From Candidatus Aminicenantota bacterium (GTDB taxonomy: Bacteria > Acidobacteriota > Aminicenantia > Aminicenantales > UBA4085), in the NCBI GenBank assembly GCA_022866045.1, contig JALHTW010000193.1:1-35763 (forward strand): a stretch of DNA of 35,763 nt, written 5' to 3'. Under the pieces are notes generated by a model. The model saw only the letters and a list, made by a program, of their open reading frames with translations, was not told the origin of the DNA and made no database searches. This document shows positions 28,811 through 35,763 of the stretch, in pieces. Both the position numbers and the translations under genes were made by a program. The stretch's first letter is position 1. The number at the start of each line of letters is the position of its first letter.

Positions 28811-29101
28811 ATGTCTTCTACAAAACTTTATGTCGGTAACCTCAATTACAAGACCACCGACGAGAAGCTCAAGGAATTGTTTTCTCCGTACGGCGAGGTT
28901 ACCTCCGTCAACATCCTTCAAGGAAGAGGCTTTGGCTTTGTGGAAATGGCGACTCCCGAATCTGCGCAAGAGGCCAAGGACAAGCTGAACGGAACGGACG
29001 TCGAAGGCCGGAAGATCATCGTTAACGAAGCCCGGCCCCGGACCGAGCGGCCCAGAGAGCGGAGAGAGGGAGGAGAGAGAAGAGATTTTCGTAAGTTCTA
29101 A
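28811..29101 (+). CDS. RRM-type RNA-binding protein
   Basis: KLYVGNLNYKTTDEKLKELFSPYGEV (RNP2) and GRGFGFVEM (RNP1); Arg-rich tail. Confidence 0.93.
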   Translation: MSSTKLYVGNLNYKTTDEKLKELFSPYGEVTSVNILQGRGFGFVEMATPESAQEAKDKLNGTDVEGRKIIVNEARPRTERPRERREGGERRDFRKF

Positions 29102-29184
29102 TATAGATCGCTAATCTTTCCTGACGGCGACAATTCCCCCCTTTTGAGAGAGAAATCTCGAGAAGAGGGTCGTCTGTTTTAAAC

Positions 29185-29260
29185 GGGGACATGGACCGAA
29201 TTAAGAACCCTGCAATAAGGTCTCACCCGGGTTATCGGCGCTAATTCGGTTCATGTCCCC
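29185..29260. repeat. 76-bp palindromic element with 19-bp arms and nested stem
   Basis: GGGGACATGGACCGAATTA (29185-29203) / TAATTCGGTTCATGTCCCC (29242-29260), 18/19 pairing; inner AACCC/GGGTT. Confidence 0.85.
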
Positions 29261-29274
29261 ATTTTTTTATGGCG

Positions 29275-29302
29275 TAAACCTTTCCCGAAAAGATTTCGTA
29301 AC
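29275..29302 (+). promoter_or_regulatory. candidate ECF-type promoter for the sigma-factor operon
   Basis: TAAACC, 16-nt spacer, CGTAAC, upstream of the lipoprotein ATG at 29334. Confidence 0.3.
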
Positions 29303-29333
29303 TACTGGTGGAGTCCAAAAAACGAGGTTGACC

Positions 29334-29762
29334 ATGAAAAACACCGTCAAATCAGGAAAAATTGCAGCGTTGATCACGGGTTCCCTGTTCTTGTCCGCAT
29401 GCTTCCGGGTCCAGGTTATCCGCCATGTGGACAACCCTGACGTGTATTTCGCCAATCTCCATAAGCAAATCGAGCAGATCGAGCGGGAGAACCCGCGAAG
29501 GCTGGGGCGGGCCCATGACCTCTGTCTTTTCGTCTACGAGCACGGGGAAGACCAGATCATCAAACTGACCATTCCGCTCTGGATCGTCAACCTGGCCATC
29601 GACGCGGGCCATGAGGCGGCCGAGAACGACCGTGAATGGAGAAAATGGAAAAGCCGCTATGATCTCGACTGGGACGTCCTCCATGATCTGGGACAGTTCG
29701 GGCCCGGCCTGCTCGTGGCCGTCGATGACGAGCAGGACAAGGTTTTGATATGGTTAAAGTAG
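29334..29762 (+). CDS. putative lipoprotein with C-terminal YvlB/LiaX-N-like domain
   Basis: Lipobox LSAC; C-terminus DQIIKLTIPLWIVNLAID...YDLDWDVLHDLGQFGPGLLVAVDDEQDKVLIWLK. Confidence 0.65.
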   Translation: MKNTVKSGKIAALITGSLFLSACFRVQVIRHVDNPDVYFANLHKQIEQIERENPRRLGRAHDLCLFVYEHGEDQIIKLTIPLWIVNLAIDAGHEAAENDREWRKWKSRYDLDWDVLHDLGQFGPGLLVAVDDEQDKVLIWLK

Positions 29763-29775
29763 GAGATAAAATGTT

Positions 29776-29815
29776 GTCGCTCGGATTGCCGGGCCCTTTC
29801 AGGGCTCGCAATGAC
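29776..29815. repeat. REP-like palindrome (GTCATTGCGAG...GCAATCCGAG type)
   Basis: ATTGC-CGG-GCCCT-TTC-AGGGC-TC-GCAAT imperfect hairpin. Confidence 0.65.
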
Positions 29816-30425
29816 TACTGAGAAAATCATATCATTATATGGCATGGAAGAGATAAAAGAGTTCAATCATGATAACACCTGGACTCTGGTTCAAAAGGTC
29901 AAGGACGGGGACCGGGAGGCCTTCATGACCCTCACCCGGATGTACCAAAAGAAAGTGTTCGTCCTGACCTATTCATTCTTCCGGAACAAGGAGGACGCCC
30001 TCGACCTGGTCCAGGAAACCTTCCTGAAGCTTTACCAGAAGATCGATTCCTTCCGCCGCGGCCATAATTTCGAAGCCTGGCTCCTGCAGATCTCGAGGAA
30101 CCTCTGCATCGATTATTACCGTAAGAATATGAGCCGACGCCGCGAGCTCGAAAGCGAAAAGACCGTCGAGGAGCTGAACGTTCCAGACGGCCGGTCGCAG
30201 GGCGGTGAGCAGGCTCAGGATCTCAAAGACATCCTCTCCCGTTGCGTGGACAAGCTGGCCGAGCGCCAGCGCACGATCTTCATCATGCGGCACTACAACC
30301 AGCTCAAGAACGAGGAGATCGCCCAGGCTCTTGGCATTTCTCCGGGGACGGTGAAATCCCTCCATTTCAAGGCCGTCCATAATTTGCGGGCGCTGATGGG
30401 CCCGTATCTGGGGTGGGAAACATGA
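29811..30425 (+). CDS. ECF-family RNA polymerase sigma factor (start may be 29844)
   Basis: DREAFMTLTRMYQKKVFVLTYSFFRNKEDALDLVQETFLKLYQ; LAERQRTIFIMRHYNQLKNEEIAQALGISPGTVKSLHFKAVHNLR. Confidence 0.93.
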   Translation: MTTEKIISLYGMEEIKEFNHDNTWTLVQKVKDGDREAFMTLTRMYQKKVFVLTYSFFRNKEDALDLVQETFLKLYQKIDSFRRGHNFEAWLLQISRNLCIDYYRKNMSRRRELESEKTVEELNVPDGRSQGGEQAQDLKDILSRCVDKLAERQRTIFIMRHYNQLKNEEIAQALGISPGTVKSLHFKAVHNLRALMGPYLGWET

Positions 30426-31225
30426 GCGACTGTCAAAAGATCCAAGGATGCCTGGCCGCTTTCCTTGATGGAGAGCTCAACGGCAACGATGAGGTTCACA
30501 TGAAAAAGCATCTCGACGACTGCCCGGAATGCCGGCGGAGTCTGGAGGATATGCGTCGGATCCTGGACGGCGCCGAGGCCGTTCGCGAGGACATTCAAAA
30601 AGTCATGGACACGGTCGATTGGGATGCCCTGCCGCGGCAGATCGCGGAAGCTGCTTTTGCCGGGAAAGGACGCGCTCCCAGGGTTTCGAGAGCGTCATCA
30701 TTCTGGCAGGCGTTGGTCCAGCCGCGCTTCCGGCCGGTCTATGCCGGATTGCTCGCCGGGATCGTCGTCGGCGCCGTCGGCATGTTTTTCGCTCTTAAAC
30801 CGCAGATCTTCCGCCCGGCCGCCGGCCTAAAATATTCCGCCTCGAGCGATTTCATCGACCGCGTGGAGCTCCAGCTCGCGAAACGGGAAACGCTCGATTA
30901 TCTCGACAAAAGCCAGTATTTGATCCTCGATTTCATCCAATCCCCGCCCGGCCGGGTGCGGCTCTCACAGAAGGATCTGAATCCTCAGAGAGCGCGGGAC
31001 ATGCTTTCCAAGAAACGCTACATCAATCAGCAGCTGGACAAGATGCAATTGGCCAGGGCCCGGGAGGTCTGCAACCAGATTGAGTTCCTCTTCCTCGAGC
31101 TTTCCCAGATCAGCGACGAGCTGACCGCGGAGGAAGCGGCCAGGATCAAGGATTTCGTCGAACAAAAACAGCTCCTTCTGAAAATCAAGCTCTTAAAGAA
31201 AGAGCTCCAGAAAAGCGAGGTCTGA
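30422..31225 (+). CDS. zf-HC2 anti-sigma factor with TM helix and long C-terminal coiled-coil domain
   Basis: CLAAFLDGELNGNDEVHMKKHLDDCPECRRS (HxxxCxxC); TM AGLLAGIVVGAVGMFFAL; ATGA overlap with the sigma gene. Confidence 0.85.
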   Translation: MSDCQKIQGCLAAFLDGELNGNDEVHMKKHLDDCPECRRSLEDMRRILDGAEAVREDIQKVMDTVDWDALPRQIAEAAFAGKGRAPRVSRASSFWQALVQPRFRPVYAGLLAGIVVGAVGMFFALKPQIFRPAAGLKYSASSDFIDRVELQLAKRETLDYLDKSQYLILDFIQSPPGRVRLSQKDLNPQRARDMLSKKRYINQQLDKMQLARAREVCNQIEFLFLELSQISDELTAEEAARIKDFVEQKQLLLKIKLLKKELQKSEV

Positions 31226-31226
31226 G

Positions 31227-32090
31227 ATGAAAACGATTCGAATATATATGGCGGTTTTGATTTTTATCGCGGCAGGCCTGGGTGCCCTGGGCGAGACGAT
31301 TCAGACGGCGCAAACGGCCGATGAGAAGTCGTTTCAGGAGATCAAGCTCCTGGTCTTTGATGAAAAGTGGATGGAAGCCCAGTCCCGACTCGAGGATTTT
31401 CTCGCTCGGTATCCCCAGAGCTCCTATTATTCGCAGGCCCTCTACTACAGGTCGAAATGCCTGGAAGAGCAGGAAGGAAAGGAGCGGGAGGCCATCAGCT
31501 CCTACAAGGAGTACCTGAGGCTCAAAGACAGGAACAAGAACCTGGCCGAGGACGCCGAGGTCTCGGTCATCGACCTGGCCATGAAGCTCTACGATGAGGG
31601 AGATAAGGGATTCGTCCGGGAAGTCGAAGACCGGATTTCCAGCCCGAACAGGGTCGTCCGCTACTTCGCGGCCGTGCAACTGAGCTACGTCAAAGAGAAG
31701 CGGATCGCCGACAAAAGCGTTCCCGTGTTGAAGCAGATCATCGAAGAGGAGAAGAGCACCGAGCTTCGGGACAAGGCGAGGATCGCTCTGCTCCGCGTCT
31801 CCCCCGAGGCTCTGGCCGGGATCGAAGAAAAGCGCGACGAAAAAAAAGTCCGGATGCTGAAGATCGTCGTTATGGACGACCGGGCGAAGAAAATTGAGTT
31901 CCAGCTCAATATCCCCTGGGCGCTGGCTGACCTGGCCCTCGGGGCCATCCCGGAGGAGGAGAAAGCGACGATGCGGATGAAGGGTTATGACATCAACAAG
32001 ATCCTCAAAGAGCTTCAATCCGTTAAAGGCCGGATCCTCGAGATCAACGACGCCAAAGAAGGAAAAACCATTAAAATTTGGATCGAATAA
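31227..32090 (+). CDS. exported TPR/HEAT-like repeat protein with C-terminal YvlB/LiaX-N-like domain
   Basis: Signal peptide; helical repeats (RLEDFLARYPQSSYYSQALYYRSKCLEE); C-terminus KKIEFQLNIPWALADLALGAIP...YDINKILKELQSVKGRILEINDAKEGKTIKIWIE. Confidence 0.7.
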   Translation: MKTIRIYMAVLIFIAAGLGALGETIQTAQTADEKSFQEIKLLVFDEKWMEAQSRLEDFLARYPQSSYYSQALYYRSKCLEEQEGKEREAISSYKEYLRLKDRNKNLAEDAEVSVIDLAMKLYDEGDKGFVREVEDRISSPNRVVRYFAAVQLSYVKEKRIADKSVPVLKQIIEEEKSTELRDKARIALLRVSPEALAGIEEKRDEKKVRMLKIVVMDDRAKKIEFQLNIPWALADLALGAIPEEEKATMRMKGYDINKILKELQSVKGRILEINDAKEGKTIKIWIE

Positions 32091-32106
32091 ATTCAAGGAG
32101 GCACGC

Positions 32107-32493
32107 ATGAAAAAATTCGCTGTTTGGACCCTGGCCGTATTCATGCTGGGTTGTTTCGCGGCACCCGTCGTGAAGGCCGAAAAAAAGGATGACCTTCAGG
32201 CCATCAAAAAGGCCGTCAAGGAAAACCCGGCTTATGAGGCCGGCAAGGATGTGAAGTGGTTCAAGGTCCTGGTCACGGACGCGAAGACCAACAAGGACAA
32301 GGTCCGGATCACACTGCCCATCTCGATCGTCGAGATCGTTCTCCGCTGCGCCGACGACAAGCGCATCCGGATGCACCGCGAAGACTGCGATATCGACATC
32401 GGGGCCCTCTTCGCCGAGCTGAAGAAGGTCGGTCCCGCGTCGTTCATCGAGGTCATGGACGAGGACGAGATCGTCAAGGTCTGGCTGGAATAG
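32107..32493 (+). CDS. small exported protein, essentially signal peptide plus YvlB/LiaX-N-like domain
   Basis: Start at ATG 32107 (MKKFAVWTLAVFMLGC); KVRITLPISIVEIVLRCADDKRIRMHREDCDIDIGALFAELKKVGPASFIEVMDEDEIVKVWLE. Confidence 0.7.
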   Translation: MKKFAVWTLAVFMLGCFAAPVVKAEKKDDLQAIKKAVKENPAYEAGKDVKWFKVLVTDAKTNKDKVRITLPISIVEIVLRCADDKRIRMHREDCDIDIGALFAELKKVGPASFIEVMDEDEIVKVWLE

Positions 32494-32520
32494 CCCGCCG
32501 TCCCCAGGCCTACGCCGAGA

Positions 32521-32572
32521 TCCCCCTTTCTTCTCCCTTCTTTAAAAGGGAGGAGGAAGGGGGATTTTTTTT
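32521..32572 (+). terminator. Rho-independent terminator ending the sigma-factor operon
   Basis: CCCCCTTTCTTCTCCCTT / AAGGGAGGAGGAAGGGGG stem (two G.U pairs) followed by A then T8. Confidence 0.8.
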
Positions 32573-32650
32573 ATCCCGCCTTGCGTCCTTGGCCGGGACA
32601 GCGTATTGTATTCTTCTGAGAACGGTCCGCGCCCGGAAGGAGAGGACGCC

Positions 32651-33091
32651 ATGGAGATCAAGCTAACGAAAAGGCAATACGAAGTCTTGATGCGGCTGGC
32701 CTATCTTGGAAATTGGGTCGTCAACGGTTTCCATCCCGAAGACAGCGATGCGGAAACGGACGCCGTCGAGGACGCCGTTTACGGTAAGGCGCGGGATTTC
32801 GGGCTTGGGAAGCTCGTGTATTACGATGAGGACGTCGATGAATGGTATCCGACCAACGAAACCGAGGATCTCTGGCTGGCCGACCTTGATCAATATAAAA
32901 ACGACGTGTTCTGGGAGGAGCTGGAATACCGGCTCGCCGACCGGGATCTCGTCGCCCGGTACGGAGAGAGTGCTGTCGATGGTATGAGCGCAGAAGAACG
33001 CGAGCGGATGGACCGGGAGCTCGTCGAGCATTATTATGAAGAATTTGCCCGGAACGGCCTCAAGAACCTGGCCCTCGTCCGTCCCAGCTGA
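32651..33091 (+). CDS. conserved-looking acidic hypothetical protein
   Basis: 146-aa ORF from ATG 32651, MEIKLTKRQYEVLMRLAYLGNWVVNGFHPED..., not antisense to a better ORF. Confidence 0.6.
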   Translation: MEIKLTKRQYEVLMRLAYLGNWVVNGFHPEDSDAETDAVEDAVYGKARDFGLGKLVYYDEDVDEWYPTNETEDLWLADLDQYKNDVFWEELEYRLADRDLVARYGESAVDGMSAEERERMDRELVEHYYEEFARNGLKNLALVRPS

Positions 33092-33121
33092 CGGGCCTCA
33101 GGCCCCCCGCAAATTGAAACA

Positions 33122-34492
33122 CTATTTTTTCTTCGTTTTTCCGACCAGTCTGTCATAGACGGCCAGGCCGATCATCGAAAGCACCGAGATCCCGGTGATG
33201 ATCAGCCACATGGGGGCTATGTTTACCGCCAGGCCGTTTTTCTGCGGCGTGGTGATGAATTTCTCGAACAATGCGCCGCCCAGCAGGCCGCTGATGATGC
33301 TCCCGAGGGCGATGGGCAGGTTGACGTACCCGAGATATAATCCTTCCTGGCCCTTGGGCGCGATGGCGCCCAGATATTCGTAGATTCGCGGCGAGGCCAG
33401 CATTTCGCCCATGGCCATGGAGGCGATGGAGATGATCATAAAGATACCGGCCAGCGGAAGGGCCAGCCCCAAGAAGCTGACTTTGCGGGCCACATCAGAA
33501 AAGAGGAGCGGAGGAAGGACATTGACCAGCATCCCGGCCGTTATAACCGCGGCGCCGAAGAGCATGGATTTGACCGGCGGCCACTTCTTGACCATTTTTG
33601 TGATCAAGAGCTGGAGGCTGACGATCATGACCGGATTGGTCAGTGTATAGAGCTCCACGGCGGCATTGGGGTCGATGAACCTCAGGAAAAGAGGCATGAG
33701 GTTATAAAGCTGGGTATAGGGAACCCAGAACAGCCCGATGACGATCAGGAAAAAGACGAACTTGATGTTGCGTAGAACGATGAAGATTCCGAGGATCGCC
33801 TGGCCGAGCGTTTTTTTCTGGACTTGCTGGCTGTCCTTTTTGCCGTCGCTCACGTATTCCGGTTCCTTATAAATAAAGAGCACGACCGCCAGGCCGATCA
33901 GGGCGAATATCGCCGAAGCAAAGGTGAAGATGGCCGGGATGCCGAGGCCGAGGATTTTACGGATAAAATATGAAACGCCGCGGCCCGTGATCGAGCCGAT
34001 GTTGATGATCATGTAAAAAATGCCGAAGGCGAGCGTCGCCCGTGTCCCCGCTGTTTTCTGGACCGTGCCGGCGATGCAGGGCTTGACGATCGAGCCGCCC
34101 ATGCCGAGGAGGAGAATCCCGAGCAAAATGGGGAGGGTGTAATCGATCGTTTCTGCGGCTTGATGACCGCTGAGGCCGGGCCAGAATTTCTGGACGTTGC
34201 CGAGGACGAAGTAGGCGAGCGAGATCATGAAGAAAGAAAGAGTCAGCAAGCGTTTATAGCCGAATTTGTCGGCCAACGTTCCGGAAAGGATGGGCAGGAA
34301 ATAGATAAGCCCCCAGAGGAGCGATCCGTTGAGAAATGTCGCGACCGTCGGCCGCATGCCCAGGCTCTCCTTGAGGTAGATCACCATGAAGGAGGCCATC
34401 GAGTAATAGGCGGCCCGTTCGAAGAGCTCGATCGTGTTGGCCGTCCAAAAAGTCTTCGGAAATTTTTGCTTGGCGGGAATCACGTCGTTCAT
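33122..34492 (-). CDS. POT/PTR2-type MFS transporter
   Basis: TFWTANTIELFERAAYYSMASFMVIYLKESLG; LPILSGTLADKFGYKRLL; 12-TM-like hydrophobicity. Confidence 0.85.
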   Translation of the reverse strand: MNDVIPAKQKFPKTFWTANTIELFERAAYYSMASFMVIYLKESLGMRPTVATFLNGSLLWGLIYFLPILSGTLADKFGYKRLLTLSFFMISLAYFVLGNVQKFWPGLSGHQAAETIDYTLPILLGILLLGMGGSIVKPCIAGTVQKTAGTRATLAFGIFYMIINIGSITGRGVSYFIRKILGLGIPAIFTFASAIFALIGLAVVLFIYKEPEYVSDGKKDSQQVQKKTLGQAILGIFIVLRNIKFVFFLIVIGLFWVPYTQLYNLMPLFLRFIDPNAAVELYTLTNPVMIVSLQLLITKMVKKWPPVKSMLFGAAVITAGMLVNVLPPLLFSDVARKVSFLGLALPLAGIFMIISIASMAMGEMLASPRIYEYLGAIAPKGQEGLYLGYVNLPIALGSIISGLLGGALFEKFITTPQKNGLAVNIAPMWLIITGISVLSMIGLAVYDRLVGKTKKK

Positions 34493-34572
34493 GCCTGGCT
34501 CCTTATGTGTCTTTGAGGATGGCGGCAGTATTCTATTCGCACTCCAGCCGAAAAATCAACGGAATTCGTCGT

Positions 34573-34924
34573 AAGCAATTCTTTTTCCGGTGTCAGGCTA
34601 ATATCGACGCATTAATTAGAATGACATCCCCGTTCGGGCGGCGCTTAGGCCGCCCCCAGCCCCCGGGCCCCGGGGAACCAGTCCCGTCGGTTCCCCCCGT
34701 CGGAAAAGCCGACGGGGCCCCCCTCCGCTACGGGGACTTGAGGGCGGCCCAAGCGCCGCTCATACATTGTCACTTTATTTATCGCGTTTGTATTAATTTC
34801 GGGCGGGGTCCTGTCGCGGCTCTTCCCCGGCCGTGCTCGCCGCCAGGCCGCTGCGCGCGGGCGGGGAGCCCCTTCGCCGCGCCACCCCTGCTCGACGAGT
34901 GGCGCTCCGGAAAAAGAATTACTT
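34573..34924 (-). mobile_element. MITE-like non-coding element, copy 2 (352 bp, inverted relative to copy 1, 106 bp extra)
   Basis: Terminal inverted repeats AAGCAATTCTTTTTCCGG / rc AAGTAATTCTTTTTCCGG; internal sequence nearly identical to the reverse complement of 22601-22846. Confidence 0.78.
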
Positions 34925-35139
34925 CGAATGCATGTATGAAAGCGCTGCTGATGTCAAGGATCTAAAAAGGTGATTCTTTAATGATGGCATCTTCCTCCTT
35001 GAGAGAACAGTGGTTACGTTTCTTAAGCTCGATCCGTTTCGCCGGAGGCATGTATTCGCCGTCAGTGCGGCATGAGCATCTTCCCCAGCGAGTCGCGCAT
35101 TCAATGAACGAATCTCGAAGATTCATGCGAGCGACGCGC

Positions 35140-35763
35140 TTACTCCTGGGTCGACGAAATCGGTTTCTGCGGTTCTTTGTAAGCCTCATTCTTTTTCAAC
35201 ACCCAAAATACGGCTTCCGCCATGTGCCGAGCCACGGCGACGACCGCCTTGGCATGGCCTTTCCGTTCCCGGAGTCGATGATAAAGTCGGGTCATATGGT
35301 AATGCGACCAGTGCCTTTGATGAAGGACGATCATGTTGGCCGCTTCGATCAGAGCCCACTTCAAGTACCGATTCACGTCCGGCCGGACCTTCCCGAAGAA
35401 AGTCTTTCCGCCGCTCGACTTCACCCGAGGAACCGTTCCGGCGTAACTGGCCAGATGCTCCGGACCGGGGAATCTCGTGATATCCCCGATCTCCAAAGCG
35501 ATGACCACGGCCAGGATTTTCCCGATCCCGGGAATCGTCATCAACAGCTTCATCGCCGGAGTCGCCTCGACAACCTCCTGAATCTCCTTTTCACTCAACC
35601 GAATATGATCCTCAACCTGATCCAAGAGCTCGAGCTGCGTCTCCACGGACCGGCGCGTGTAGGGAGGCAGTTCCTTCAGCCGCTTCGCCAGGATCTCCCG
35701 CCCCTTCATCCCAAACAGATCGCTGACCTCGTCAATCTCGATCGCGTACTTGGCCAAGGTCGC
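35140..35763 (-). CDS. IS110-family transposase, C-terminal part (5' end outside window)
   Basis: LLMTIPGIGKILAVVIALEIGDITRFPGPEHLASYAGTVPRVKSSGGKTFFGKVRPDVNRYLKWALIEAA: Transposase_20 (IS116/IS110/IS902) domain. Confidence 0.92.
   Translation of the reverse strand, partial: ATLAKYAIEIDEVSDLFGMKGREILAKRLKELPPYTRRSVETQLELLDQVEDHIRLSEKEIQEVVEATPAMKLLMTIPGIGKILAVVIALEIGDITRFPGPEHLASYAGTVPRVKSSGGKTFFGKVRPDVNRYLKWALIEAANMIVLHQRHWSHYHMTRLYHRLRERKGHAKAVVAVARHMAEAVFWVLKKNEAYKEPQKPISSTQE

Noticed and set aside
31185-32144. 319-aa minus-strand ORF across the sigma operon
   Set aside because: Antisense to a signal-peptide-bearing repeat protein with a shared C-terminal domain; no domain of its own
34507-34965. 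152-aa ORF through MITE-like copy 2
   Set aside because: Runs through the terminal inverted repeats and GC-rich hairpins; the corresponding frame is not preserved in copy 1 because of the 106-bp difference
1-35763. CRISPR array, rRNA, restriction-modification, toxin-antitoxin or retron
   Set aside because: No regularly spaced direct repeats, rRNA-like sequence, reverse transcriptase, nuclease-methylase pair or TA-like gene pair seen

Overview
35.8-kb bacterial chromosomal window, high GC, mostly housekeeping genes; gene content suggests an Aminicenantes/Acidobacteria-like lineage (inference only). Left to right: ClpB C-terminus, OmpP1/FadL-type porin, galU, tRNA-Phe(GAA), glycosyltransferase, DUF465-like protein, an Asd/Usg-like dehydrogenase paralog, MsbA-like ABC exporter, YicC-gmk-coaBC-UDG4-priA cluster, DUF362 protein, a pilMNOPQ operon (minus strand) with two downstream exported proteins, coaD, an exported PCMT, a phosphohexomutase, FtsB-like protein, SppA, an ABC-2 transporter, an RRM protein, an ECF sigma/anti-sigma operon, a POT transporter and an IS110-family transposase at the right edge. 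Best candidates for something undescribed: (1) a five-gene ECF sigma/anti-sigma locus (about 29.3-32.6 kb) encoding three exported proteins with a shared C-terminal domain; (2) two inverted, near-identical non-coding elements with terminal inverted repeats (22601-22846 and 34573-34924), one carrying exactly 106 bp extra; (3) a diverged second copy of the priA 3' end flanking the DUF362 gene; (4) a PriA whose ATPase motifs look destroyed while its zinc-binding cysteines are intact. All homology calls are from reading motifs; no database search was run.
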